This document shows positions 39,493 to 49,380 of a stretch of DNA of 64,000 bases, piece by piece. The position numbers and the translations under genes were made by a program. The notes beneath the pieces were generated by a model. That model was not told the DNA's origin, searched no databases, and was given only the letters and a program-made list of their open reading frames with translations. Numbering within the stretch: the first letter of the stretch is position 1; every line of letters starts with the position of its first letter. The stretch lies in NCBI RefSeq assembly GCF_000429445.1, contig NZ_AUBW01000013.1, positions 101,240-165,239 on the forward strand. The letters run 5' to 3'. This DNA comes from Algoriphagus terrigena DSM 22685 (GTDB taxonomy: Bacteria > Bacteroidota > Bacteroidia > Cytophagales > Cyclobacteriaceae).

Positions 39493-40263
39493 ATGAACCT
39501 AAACCTGACCAATAAGGTCTTCCTCGTGTCCGGAGGAGCCAAAGGAATCGGCGGGGCTATCTCCCGTGGACTGATCGAAGAAGGGGCCATTCCGGTCATG
39601 ATTGACCCTTCGGAAAAAGAAGGAAGGGAAATCCTAGACTTTGCTCAAGGCAAAGCGCTTCAGATTCCCGTTCGGCTTTTTTCTCCAGAGCAGGCAAAAG
39701 AAGCCATCGATCTGGCAGTCAAAACCTTCGGGAGGATCGACGGCGTGGTCAACAACGCCGGGGCAAATGACGGAGTTGGACTGGAAAATGGCAGCCCGCA
39801 GGCCTATGCCGATTCGGTCGCCAAAAATCTCTTTCATTACTACTATCTGGCCCACTACGCACTTCCACAACTGAAAGAACATCAGGGAGCCATCGTAAAT
39901 ATTTCCTCCAAAACTGCCGTGACTGGACAGGGCGGTACTTCCGGCTACATCTCCGCCAAGGGAGCGCAACTGGCTCTGACCCGCGAATGGGCGGTGGAGC
40001 TCCTACCCTACCAGATCCGCGTCAATGCCATCTTGCCGGCAGAAGTGTACACTCCGATGTATGCCAACTGGATCCAATCTTTTCCCAATCCCGAAGCAAA
40101 ACTGGCGGAGATCAGCAACAGGATTCCCCTTGGCAAAAGAATGACTACCTCCGAGGAAATTGCCTCCATGGCCATCTTCCTACTCTCTGACAAAGCCTCC
40201 CACATCACCGGACAGCATCTGTATGTCGACGGTGGTTATACCCATCTTGACCGATCCCTTTGA
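39493..40263 (+). CDS. SDR oxidoreductase, probable L-fucose dehydrogenase
   Basis: 256 residues with SGGAKGIGGAI (nucleotide binding), NNAGAND, NISSKTAV (catalytic Ser), and YISAKGAQLALTREW (Tyr-x-x-x-Lys). This pattern is typical of L-fucose dehydrogenases of the SDR type that oxidise the sugar to the lactone. Located between the lactonase and FucP, so C1 oxidation of L-fucose is the best reading. Note a second C1-oxidising candidate, the aldo/keto reductase at 14.4 kb. Confidence 0.82.
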   Translation: MNLNLTNKVFLVSGGAKGIGGAISRGLIEEGAIPVMIDPSEKEGREILDFAQGKALQIPVRLFSPEQAKEAIDLAVKTFGRIDGVVNNAGANDGVGLENGSPQAYADSVAKNLFHYYYLAHYALPQLKEHQGAIVNISSKTAVTGQGGTSGYISAKGAQLALTREWAVELLPYQIRVNAILPAEVYTPMYANWIQSFPNPEAKLAEISNRIPLGKRMTTSEEIASMAIFLLSDKASHITGQHLYVDGGYTHLDRSL

Positions 40264-40273
40264 CCCGAAACTA

Positions 40274-41584
40274 ATGACCCAAAAACCAGCCCTTGTACCG
40301 AAGAACCTTGTTCTTCCTTTCATTCTCATCACCTCCCTGTTTGCGCTTTGGGGCTTTGCCAATGATATTACCAATCCGATGGTGGCCGCTTTCAAACGTG
40401 TACTCGAGCTGAACAATACGCAGGCTTCTTGGGTCCAACTGGCATTCTATGGCGGCTACTTCACGATGGCTCTGCCAGCGGCTTTTTTTATCAAAAAGTA
40501 CTCCTACAAGACCGGAGTGCTATTGGGACTTGGGCTGTATGCCTTTGGAGCCTGCCTGTTTTACCCCGCAGCAGCTTGGGAAAGCTATGGCTTCTTTCTC
40601 GCTGCGCTCTATATCCTGACGTTTGGTCTGGCCTTCCTGGAGACAACCGCCAATCCCTACATCCTCTCCATGGGACCAGAAGCTACGGCCACTCAGCGTC
40701 TGAATCTGGCTCAGGCTTTCAACCCGATGGGAGCGCTGGCAGGGCTTTTTGTAGCAAAGACATTTATCCTGAACTCACTCCAATCCAACAACACCGACGA
40801 GAATGGGAAGATCATCTTTGACAGTCTGGATGAAGCGGCCAAAGCTGTCATCCGTACCAATGACCTGATGGTCATCCGCGATCCCTATGTGATGCTCGGC
40901 CTGGTGGTGATTGGGATTTTTGTGGTGATCGCTATGATGAAGATGCCTGAAAGTAAAGAAGGCGCCGGAAAAATTGACTTTAAGAATACCATGAAACGCC
41001 TCTTGGCCAACAGGAATTTTGTCGAAGGAACCTTTGCTCAGATGTTCTATGTAGGTGCGCAGATCATGGTTTGGACCTACATCTATCAGTACGCGGAGGC
41101 CATCGGGATCACGACCTACAACGCTGTCAACTACGCCTACGCTTCGCTCGGCGTGTTTCTGGTGGGAAGATGGATTTGCACTTTCTTGCTTCGAATCCTC
41201 GCTCCTACCAAGTTATTGGCAGCATTCGCCGTCTTGGCGATGGCTTTCACGCTGGGGGCAATCTTCCTCGAGGGAATGACTGGATTGTATTCCTTGGTTG
41301 GAATCAGTTTTGCCATGTCGCTGATGTTTCCGACGATCTACGGGATTGCGCTGGATGGCTTGGGAGAAGATTCGAAGTTTGCAGCGGCTTTCCTGGTGAT
41401 GGCTATCGTCGGCGGCGCCATCATGCCAACCCTGCAGGGGATGATTCTGGACTTGGGCGGCACCGGCTATACCGACACACTTATATTGGGAGTATCAGAG
41501 GTGAATTTCTCTTTCTTTCTCCCGCTTTCTTGCTTTTTGATGGTGTTTTTGTTTGCGGTGAGAGTTAAAAAATTGGAAAATTGA
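40274..41584 (+). CDS. fucP: L-fucose:proton symporter (FucP-like MFS transporter)
   Basis: 436 residues from the ATG at 40274, 10 bp after the SDR stop. A 12-helix MFS protein with the FucP-type signature LVLPFILITSLFALWGFANDITNPMV at the start, FLETTANPYIL and RLNLAQAFNPMGALAG in the middle and FPTIYGIALDGLG near the end. It brings L-fucose (possibly L-galactose) into the cell. The last six codons and the stop fall in an array of 8-bp AAAATTGR units, so the C-terminus VKKLEN is repeat-derived. Confidence 0.92.
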   Translation: MTQKPALVPKNLVLPFILITSLFALWGFANDITNPMVAAFKRVLELNNTQASWVQLAFYGGYFTMALPAAFFIKKYSYKTGVLLGLGLYAFGACLFYPAAAWESYGFFLAALYILTFGLAFLETTANPYILSMGPEATATQRLNLAQAFNPMGALAGLFVAKTFILNSLQSNNTDENGKIIFDSLDEAAKAVIRTNDLMVIRDPYVMLGLVVIGIFVVIAMMKMPESKEGAGKIDFKNTMKRLLANRNFVEGTFAQMFYVGAQIMVWTYIYQYAEAIGITTYNAVNYAYASLGVFLVGRWICTFLLRILAPTKLLAAFAVLAMAFTLGAIFLEGMTGLYSLVGISFAMSLMFPTIYGIALDGLGEDSKFAAAFLVMAIVGGAIMPTLQGMILDLGGTGYTDTLILGVSEVNFSFFLPLSCFLMVFLFAVRVKKLEN

Positions 41585-41688
41585 AAGATTGGAAAATTGA
41601 GGCGCAATGTTGGAAAGTAAGGTTTGCTAGAGTCAAGTACGCTAGCTTACTCATGAGCTCGTAAATCGTACTTCATAGATCGTAAATC
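41569..41688 (+). repeat. 8-bp tandem units spanning the end of fucP and the following gap
   Basis: Four consecutive 8-mers (AAAATTGG, AAAATTGA, AAGATTGG, AAAATTGA; 41569-41600) overlap the fucP stop codon. Further on, CGTAAATC occurs twice (around 41660 and 41680). Same style as the other gaps in this operon. Confidence 0.6.
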
Positions 41689-41707
41689 AAAAATTGTAAT
41701 TCTATCC

Positions 41708-42046
41708 ATGCAGACCTTTATACTCATTTGTGATCTCAAAGATGAACCTGAAGCCATTCAGGCCTATGTGGAATGTCACAAGTCGGTTTCACCGGAAATT
41801 ATAGAAAGTATCCGTATTGCCGGAATTGTGCAGATGAGCATCCATCGCTGGCATAACCGACTGACCATGATACTCGTTGGCGATGAGAATTTTAGCTTTG
41901 AGAAAAAGGCAAAACTCGACGAATCCAATCCGAAGGTGCAGGAATGGGAAGCATTTTTGGGACAATACCAAACCAACCTTCCCGGCACTCCCGCGAATTG
42001 GAGGTGGGCGATGACCGAAAAAATATTTGAATATACAGCAGACTAA
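41708..42046 (+). CDS. L-rhamnose/L-fucose mutarotase family protein
   Basis: A 112-residue RhaM-type (DUF718) mutarotase: FILICDLKDEPEAIQAYVECHKSV, then IRIAGIVQMSIHRWHNRLTMIL with the active-site His. It interconverts the alpha and beta anomers of the free sugar so that dehydrogenases receive the right form. Placed after FucP, L-fucose or L-galactose is the likely substrate. Followed 25 bp later by an exported esterase. Confidence 0.87.
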   Translation: MQTFILICDLKDEPEAIQAYVECHKSVSPEIIESIRIAGIVQMSIHRWHNRLTMILVGDENFSFEKKAKLDESNPKVQEWEAFLGQYQTNLPGTPANWRWAMTEKIFEYTAD

Positions 42047-42071
42047 GTCTGAGATTTTTCCCCAAAAAACC

Positions 42072-42983
42072 ATGAAAAAACCTATCCTAACCTTAATCCT
42101 CGCACTAATGGCGGTCTTCGCTCATGCACAAGTCCAGACACTCCCGCTCTGGGAAGGTACTCCTCCGCTTCAGAAAACGATGGATCTGAAAGAAGATGTG
42201 CGGCAGGAAGGAATCATCCGCATCGCCAACGTGCAGACTCCGACCATCGAAGTTTATCTCCCCGCCAAACAGATCGCTACAGGTAAAGCAGTGGTTATCT
42301 TTCCGGGCGGAGGCTATGGCATCCTAGCCTATGACTGGGAAGGAACCGATTTCGCCAAATGGCTGAACGCCCAGGGAATCGCAGGCATCGTAGTCAAATA
42401 CCGACTCCCAGTCTCACAATCACTCACGGATCCCAAGGAAGTACCGCTTTTGGATGCGCAACGGGCCATCCGTCTCGTCAGACAAAACGCTGCTGCGTGG
42501 AACATCGATCCTGCCAAGGTCGGCGTGATGGGCTTCTCCGCAGGTGGGCACCTCGCCTCAACCCTCAGTACTCAATACAATCACGATGTCGAGCGTCCAA
42601 AAGACGCAGTTGACGGGCTTTCGGCCCGACCCGACTTTTCTATCTTGGCTTATCCGGTGATCACCTTCCAGGATGGGGCAGTTCATGGGGGCTCGCGTAA
42701 AAACCTGATCGGTGAAGATGCTTCTGCCGAACTGAAAGACCACTTTTCCGGTGAGTTGAATGTAACAGCAGAGACTCCACCAACCTTCTTGGTTCATGCA
42801 CAGGATGACAAGGGCGTTCCGATCGAGAATTCCCTGCTGTACTACACGGCGCTTCACAAAAACGGCGTGAAGGCATCCCTCCACATCTACCCTTCCGGAG
42901 GACATGGATTTGCTTTCGGTTTGGGAAAAGGCGCTGTGGAGACCTGGAGAGAAGTGCTGCTGGCATGGATGGCTGATTTGTAA
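42072..42983 (+). CDS. Exported alpha/beta-hydrolase, acetyl-esterase-like
   Basis: 303 residues from the ATG at 42072 with a signal peptide (ILTLILALMAVFAHAQ). PGGGYGILAYDWEG, GFSAGGHLAS (nucleophile Ser) and PSGGHGFAFG (His) define the fold. Similar in plan to the esterase at 7.0-7.9 kb, linking the two sugar operons functionally. Confidence 0.87.
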   Translation: MKKPILTLILALMAVFAHAQVQTLPLWEGTPPLQKTMDLKEDVRQEGIIRIANVQTPTIEVYLPAKQIATGKAVVIFPGGGYGILAYDWEGTDFAKWLNAQGIAGIVVKYRLPVSQSLTDPKEVPLLDAQRAIRLVRQNAAAWNIDPAKVGVMGFSAGGHLASTLSTQYNHDVERPKDAVDGLSARPDFSILAYPVITFQDGAVHGGSRKNLIGEDASAELKDHFSGELNVTAETPPTFLVHAQDDKGVPIENSLLYYTALHKNGVKASLHIYPSGGHGFAFGLGKGAVETWREVLLAWMADL

Positions 42984-42986
42984 GTT

Positions 42987-43170
42987 AGTCAACAGACCAC
43001 GGTCGACAGTCCACAGCAGGGGGGGTAAACCAAATAGTGTTTCCTCTCTGACCGAAGGAAAGAAAGGGCATATTCTTGCTGGTTTTTTCACTAAAAAACC
43101 CAAACCTTTGAAGTCAACTCAAATAAAGTGTCGATACTGGCTGTGGTCAGTTGACCGTAGACCGTTGACC
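42987..43170. repeat. 30-bp heptamer-based inverted repeats before the HAD gene
   Basis: The arm at 42987-43016 (units GTCAACA, GACCACG, GTCGACA, GTCCACA) and the arm at 43141-43170 are inverted copies with 23 of 30 matching positions. Each arm is itself a run of GTCNACN heptamers. The second arm ends 8 bp before the HAD start. The spacer also has an A/T hairpin, GGTTTTTT/AAAAAACC, at about 43081-43100. Confidence 0.65.
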
Positions 43171-43178
43171 CAAAAAAT

Positions 43179-43874
43179 ATGCCCCTCAAAGTAATTGCCT
43201 TCGACGCAGACGATACCCTTTGGGTAAACGAACCCTTTTTCAGGGAAGCGGAGGAAAAGTTTGCCAGCCTTTTGGAGGACTTCATGCCCCAGCATGCCAG
43301 CATGAAGGAATTGTATCGGACAGAGATCGAGAATATCGGGCTGTACGGCTATGGAATCAAAGGCTTTATGCTTTCCATGATTGAGACGGCCATGCGGATT
43401 TCGGATCACAAGATGCCAATGACTTTGGTAGAAAAGGTGATCCAAATCGGCAGGGAAATGCTGGAAAAACCCGTCGAACTCCTGCCTGGAGTAGAAGAAG
43501 TCCTCCAATCCCTCAATGGCGACTATCGAATGGTCCTCGCTACCAAAGGGGATCTGCTGGATCAGGAACGAAAGCTGAAAAAATCCGGGCTGGAGAAGTA
43601 CTTTCACCACATCGAGATTATGAGCGAAAAGAGAACTTCCGATTTTAAGAAGCTCATCAGACATCTGGACGTGAAGCCTTCGGAGTTTCTAATGATGGGA
43701 AACAGCCTGAAGTCCGACATCTTACCGGTATTGGAGCTGGGCGGACATGCCATCCACATTCCATTTCATATCACTTGGGTTCATGAGCAGATCGAGCATG
43801 AAGTGGAGCACGAGCAGTTCTATACCGTCACTTGCATCGCCGATGCCGCAGCACTCATCAAAACGATGAACTAA
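43179..43874 (+). CDS. HAD-superfamily hydrolase
   Basis: 231 residues: motif I FDADDTLWVNE (nucleophile and acid Asp), motif II near LATKGDLLDQ (Thr), motif III Lys in RTSDFKKLIRHLD, motif IV in FLMMGNSLKSDILPVLELGG. This is a phosphatase of the HAD type, probably on a small phosphorylated metabolite; substrate not readable. Followed 2 bp later by the ankyrin gene. Confidence 0.9.
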   Translation: MPLKVIAFDADDTLWVNEPFFREAEEKFASLLEDFMPQHASMKELYRTEIENIGLYGYGIKGFMLSMIETAMRISDHKMPMTLVEKVIQIGREMLEKPVELLPGVEEVLQSLNGDYRMVLATKGDLLDQERKLKKSGLEKYFHHIEIMSEKRTSDFKKLIRHLDVKPSEFLMMGNSLKSDILPVLELGGHAIHIPFHITWVHEQIEHEVEHEQFYTVTCIADAAALIKTMN

Positions 43875-43876
43875 GA

Positions 43877-44614
43877 ATGGAAACCACGGATCTAAATATC
43901 GCCACTGAACTCCACGATATCGCTGGGATCAGGACTATTTTAGAATCCAGAAAAGTTGATCAAAACCCGGCCGGGAAACCACTGATTTGGACCTTGATCG
44001 GCGAGTATACGAGAAGTCCGAGGTTCAAAGATTGCATCAGGGTATTCTTGGAAAACGGCCAAGGCTTGGAAGATCCAATCCTGGAAGCAGTGCTTTTGGA
44101 TGACGCCGATCTTCTACGAAGATTGATCCTGGAAAACCCAGAGAGCGTTCACACCAAGCATTCACTTCCATGCGCTTACACGCCTTTCTTTGAAGTGTCC
44201 CTGCTCCACATTTGCGCAGAATTCAACCACGTTGCTTGCGCTGAGGTGTTGATCCATGCCGGATTGGATATCAATGCCAAAGCCGGAGTCGATGAGTTCG
44301 GCTTTGGAGGTCAAACTCCCATCTTCCACACGGTCAACCAAAACACCAATCAGTCAAGAGAGATGCTCGAGTTCTGCCTGGATCATGGAGCTGATCTGGA
44401 TCTTACAGTTCGGGGATTGATCTGGGGAAAAGGATATCCTTGGGAGACGCTGATTCCGGCCGTCAATCCGATCAGCTATGCCATGATGGGATTGCTGCCA
44501 CAGATGCACCGTAAAGAGGCGGTTATCTCGGATGTCGTCTCCAAGCTCTTGAAACATCGATTTGGGATCGACTACATTTCTCCCAATATTCCGAATGAGT
44601 ATCTGGAAGGGTGA
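43877..44614 (+). CDS. Ankyrin-repeat protein
   Basis: 245 residues from the ATG at 43877. Ankyrin-type helices occupy about 75-200: ADLLRRLILENPESV, SLLHICAEFNHVACAEVLIHAGLDINAKA, QTPIFHTVNQNTNQSREMLEFCLDHGADLDL. No signal peptide or membrane helix. It is a protein-binding module, most likely cytoplasmic. It starts 2 bp after the HAD stop, so the pair is co-translated; the shared function is unknown. Confidence 0.85.
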   Translation: METTDLNIATELHDIAGIRTILESRKVDQNPAGKPLIWTLIGEYTRSPRFKDCIRVFLENGQGLEDPILEAVLLDDADLLRRLILENPESVHTKHSLPCAYTPFFEVSLLHICAEFNHVACAEVLIHAGLDINAKAGVDEFGFGGQTPIFHTVNQNTNQSREMLEFCLDHGADLDLTVRGLIWGKGYPWETLIPAVNPISYAMMGLLPQMHRKEAVISDVVSKLLKHRFGIDYISPNIPNEYLEG

Positions 44615-44620
44615 AAGGAT

Positions 44621-46264
<1,644 letters not shown>

Positions 46265-46331
46265 AAGGATTGATTTTGGGTTCAAAAATTTAGGAAATGG
46301 GGAGTAGAAAAGGAACCGACTGCAAGTATCT

Positions 46332-46706
46332 TTACAGCAAATTATACGGACGGTTAAATGCTTCCTGCCTTACTTTGAAGTAATCAGCGAGCTTCCTGAT
46401 TACGTCTTTGGATAGCCCTTTTTTATAATTTAGGATATCGGAAACATATCCTTTGCTGATACCCAGGATTGCTGTCAAATCCTGAGCTTTCATTTGGTGG
46501 TCAACCATAAAAGAGCGAAGCAGGGTAATAGGGTCGCTTTCCTGAACAGAATTTTGGTCCTCGTCATACTTTTCAATCAAAAGGGTAAGCAAGTCAATTT
46601 CATCCTGCACCTGCTCGGTGATGTTCCCATTAAACAGGTCGTCCAGCTGAATACAATATTCCTTGTATTGATCTGCATTCTTTATGAGCGTGTAGTTATT
46701 TGCCAT
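46332..46706 (-). CDS. HigA-like helix-turn-helix regulator
   Basis: 124 residues from the ATG at 46706 (46715 is an alternative; the open frame continues to 46823 but that part overlaps the terminator of the next gene). An acidic N-terminal part is followed by an XRE-type HTH (MKAQDLTAILGISKGYVSDILNYKKGLSKDVIRKLADYF). This is the architecture of HigA antitoxins, yet no HigB toxin frame is found beside it. Confidence 0.85.
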   Translation of the reverse strand: MANNYTLIKNADQYKEYCIQLDDLFNGNITEQVQDEIDLLTLLIEKYDEDQNSVQESDPITLLRSFMVDHQMKAQDLTAILGISKGYVSDILNYKKGLSKDVIRKLADYFKVRQEAFNRPYNLL

Positions 46707-46788
46707 AGTTCCCATTCTTACAGCCAATATGAGTTCTATAATTTGGTTAAACAGCATAAAAAATCTTCGGGAAACATTTAGTGATTCC

Positions 46789-46820
46789 AAAAAAGAAGGG
46801 AGGAAAAACTCCCTCCCTTC
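46789..46820 (-). terminator. Rho-independent terminator of the PmoA/Gfo operon
   Basis: On the minus strand, GAAGGGAGG and CCTCCCTTC pair perfectly around an 8-nt loop and are followed by six T. It starts 15 bp past the stop of the PmoA-like gene. Confidence 0.88.
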
Positions 46821-46834
46821 CATTCTGCTTATGT

Positions 46835-47917
46835 TTATTTTATCTTGCTGAAGGCTTCAAATTCCTGATTCAGCTTCTCATCGCTTTCATCTCCGTCAGA
46901 ATCCACGACAATCCTGTATCGGAATGTAGCAGATTTGCCCGGCGCGATCTTGAAGTTCAGCTCGTCCTTGCCATTGCTTAAGGCTTTTTGCCCGAGTGGA
47001 TTTGCGGCAAAGAGGCCGTAACCTCTCGCATGCCAATAGGTGGGAAATCCCGGATTTGCCGGATGGTCAATGATTGCGAGGTCGATCTTCTCTCCGTTGA
47101 TTTCTCCGGAAAGATCCACCCAATTACCTCTAGTACCCCAAACTGCGTCTCCCTCTATTCCCGCGCTGCTTCGGTACATTCCTGTCACGCCTTCGTTGTT
47201 CAGCGACGGAACAGCCGTAGCGATTCCCGCCGCATCGGTAAAGATCTCCGGCTTGTCAGACGGATGCTCCAACTGGCGGGCGACACGGATACCCAGCATG
47301 CCTTCTTTGTTGTCGGTCATATCGACCTCCTTTGACTGTGCTGTTAGAGTGGTGATCCGGTCAATGATCCGCTTATTTCCTTCTACGCTGAATACAAAGG
47401 TGGTCTTTTCCTTAAGCAAAACTTCTCCTGTGGAAGTCACCCAATCCATCCCAACTTCCAGCTCAGCTTTGTCTTTGCCTTCTTTGGTCTTGAGAATGCC
47501 AGTATGAACAATGGAACCGTATTTATCCTTTTTATCAGCGGGGATTGCGTCCGAATTGTTCCAGAAGTCCAGACCATTGACATCGCCGTAGTTAAACCAA
47601 AGTCCGATATGGTGAGGGTGATCGACCCGCTCTCCCGGACGGGGAGCCAGCGGATAGCCTCTGGTGATGTCATTCCCTTTTGCGGATTTGATCGGATACA
47701 GGACTGGCTTGTCGATGGTAGTCGGATAGAGATATGCGGTGAAAAGCTCCCCGTTCACATGGACTTCCACTTTTTTCTCGGCATCCTTTCTTACGAAGGT
47801 GACAGCATCGGCTTTCTTTGGGGGTTCGATAGTTGACATTTTATTCGCTTCTGACCAATCAGAAAAGGGAATGAGCAATAGACTGGCGAAAATCCCAGCC
47901 TTCAGTTGACTTATCAT
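46835..47917 (-). CDS. PmoA-like (DUF6807) exported protein
   Basis: 360 residues with a signal-like N-terminus (IFASLLLIPFSDWSEA). The family's core is plain: KPVLYPIKSAKGNDITRGYPL, DHPHHIGLWFNYGDVNGLDFW, and a later HWRARGYGLFAANPLG-like segment (YWHARGYGLFAANPLG). Named for a loose relation to methane-oxygenase annotation, but it is a beta-rich domain found in Bacteroidota and Planctomycetes sugar clusters. No function is proven. Same strand and 12-bp gap to the TAT-exported oxidoreductase. Confidence 0.85.
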   Translation of the reverse strand: MISQLKAGIFASLLLIPFSDWSEANKMSTIEPPKKADAVTFVRKDAEKKVEVHVNGELFTAYLYPTTIDKPVLYPIKSAKGNDITRGYPLAPRPGERVDHPHHIGLWFNYGDVNGLDFWNNSDAIPADKKDKYGSIVHTGILKTKEGKDKAELEVGMDWVTSTGEVLLKEKTTFVFSVEGNKRIIDRITTLTAQSKEVDMTDNKEGMLGIRVARQLEHPSDKPEIFTDAAGIATAVPSLNNEGVTGMYRSSAGIEGDAVWGTRGNWVDLSGEINGEKIDLAIIDHPANPGFPTYWHARGYGLFAANPLGQKALSNGKDELNFKIAPGKSATFRYRIVVDSDGDESDEKLNQEFEAFSKIK

Positions 47918-47929
47918 AATTAATTGATT

Positions 47930-49291
47930 TTAGTATTGGAAAACTTTACCACCAGCCAAGACCTCTTGCTTCTCCTCGTCGAAGGTCACAAACTGGCCTG
48001 TTCTCAGCGCGGCAGTGGTCATGATATTGGCAATCGAATGATTGTAGCCGGCCATGACGTCGGCGTTTGGCTTCTTGCGGCTACGGATGCAATCCATCCA
48101 GTTTCTCATGTGGGCAGATGTCAGATCGTCCACCCCCGTGTCGGCGCCGGTTTCGGTTTTGACTACTTCACCCAAAGCCATGTCCGGCAGCAAGTTGGCT
48201 TTCATCCCCATAGATTGGGCATTTCGCTCGCTGAGTCCGCCGTTAGGTGTGATTCGGTTGGTGTCGAGATTTAACTCACCTCCATTGGAATAGTAGATTT
48301 CTTTGGTGCCCCCGGCACCGTTGGTGAATCTCGAAGAATAGATCACCTGGAAGCCTTTGGACTTGTCATCCAACGGCCCGTAGTCGAATACTGCGGTCAT
48401 GGTATCAAAATTCTGACGGCCATCTTTCCAAAGGTAAATTCCCCCGTTGGCAGCCACACTTCTTGGGTGAGGAATGTCCGTAAACCAGTGGACCGTATCG
48501 ATCTGGTGAGCCATCCACTGTCCGGGAATCCCGGATGAGTACGGCCAAAACAATCGAAACTCTAAATATTTACGGGGATCCCACTCTGTCTTCGGGCGGT
48601 TCATCTGGAAGCGATCCCAGTCGGTGTCTTCTTTTCTGATCTGCTTGGTCAACTCTGGCAATCTCCATCTTCCGGGTTGGTTGACGTTCCAGGTCATCTC
48701 CACGGCGACGATATCGCCAAACTTACCGTCTTTGATAAATTGATTTGCCGCGTGATAATTGGCTCCGCTTCTTCGCTGGGAGCCGACTTGTACGATCTTT
48801 CCCGTGCGAAGTACTGCTTCCTTGGCTGCTCGGGCGTCCGCCATTGTTTCGGCAAAAGGCTTCTCAACATAAGCATCACGGCCAGCTTCTACCGCTTCCT
48901 TACAATGCAAGGCGTGCTGGAAATCCGCCGTACTGACGATCACCGCGTCGACATCTTTGCGGTCGTAGAGTTCGTCATTGTTTCTGGCAGTGGCAATGGT
49001 CAATCCGCTTTTGTCTTTGACATAAGCTACCGCTTCTTCTCTTCTTCTGCTCCACAGGTCGGACACTGCGGTGAATTCAAAGTTCATTTCCTTGGAATGC
49101 TTCAGCATCGCTGGAATCAACGCACTTTTTGCCCGGCTGGAAAAACCGACGATCCCGACATTTACACGGTCATTGGCACCGAGGATCTTGCTGTAGCTGC
49201 TGGCCGGGAAAGCCAAAGCACCCAGACCGACACCCGCCGTGGTGAGGGCTGACTTTTTCAAAAAGTCTCTTCTCGAGTTATCTGAATTCAT
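47930..49291 (-). CDS. TAT-exported Gfo/Idh/MocA oxidoreductase
   Basis: 453 residues. N-terminus NSRRDFLKKSALTTAGVGLG is a twin-arginine signal, suggesting export of a folded, cofactor-loaded enzyme. NAD-binding VNVGIVGFSSRAKSALIP, conserved YVEKPFAETMADA, and QWMAHQIDTVHWFTDI follow. Such exported members oxidise or reduce glycosides in the periplasm. The cluster with a TAT-exported TIM-barrel isomerase and a PmoA-like protein supports sugar redox chemistry (inference). Confidence 0.9.
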   Translation of the reverse strand: MNSDNSRRDFLKKSALTTAGVGLGALAFPASSYSKILGANDRVNVGIVGFSSRAKSALIPAMLKHSKEMNFEFTAVSDLWSRRREEAVAYVKDKSGLTIATARNNDELYDRKDVDAVIVSTADFQHALHCKEAVEAGRDAYVEKPFAETMADARAAKEAVLRTGKIVQVGSQRRSGANYHAANQFIKDGKFGDIVAVEMTWNVNQPGRWRLPELTKQIRKEDTDWDRFQMNRPKTEWDPRKYLEFRLFWPYSSGIPGQWMAHQIDTVHWFTDIPHPRSVAANGGIYLWKDGRQNFDTMTAVFDYGPLDDKSKGFQVIYSSRFTNGAGGTKEIYYSNGGELNLDTNRITPNGGLSERNAQSMGMKANLLPDMALGEVVKTETGADTGVDDLTSAHMRNWMDCIRSRKKPNADVMAGYNHSIANIMTTAALRTGQFVTFDEEKQEVLAGGKVFQY

Positions 49292-49380
49292 AGTTTTCGG
49301 GGTTTACTGTTTTTAAAAAGGCCGCATAGATTATGCTGCCAACTTCGCTGATTCCACTATTTAATACTCACTCAAGAGCA

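Noticed and set aside
43081..43100. GGTTTTTT/AAAAAACC hairpin as a terminator
   Set aside because: Stem is A/T only, with no G/C core and no T-tract; read as part of the repeat-rich gap.
46707..46823. HigB toxin or N-terminal extension of the HigA-like gene
   Set aside because: The extra 39 codons include the terminator of the neighbouring operon and no toxin motif; taken as non-coding.
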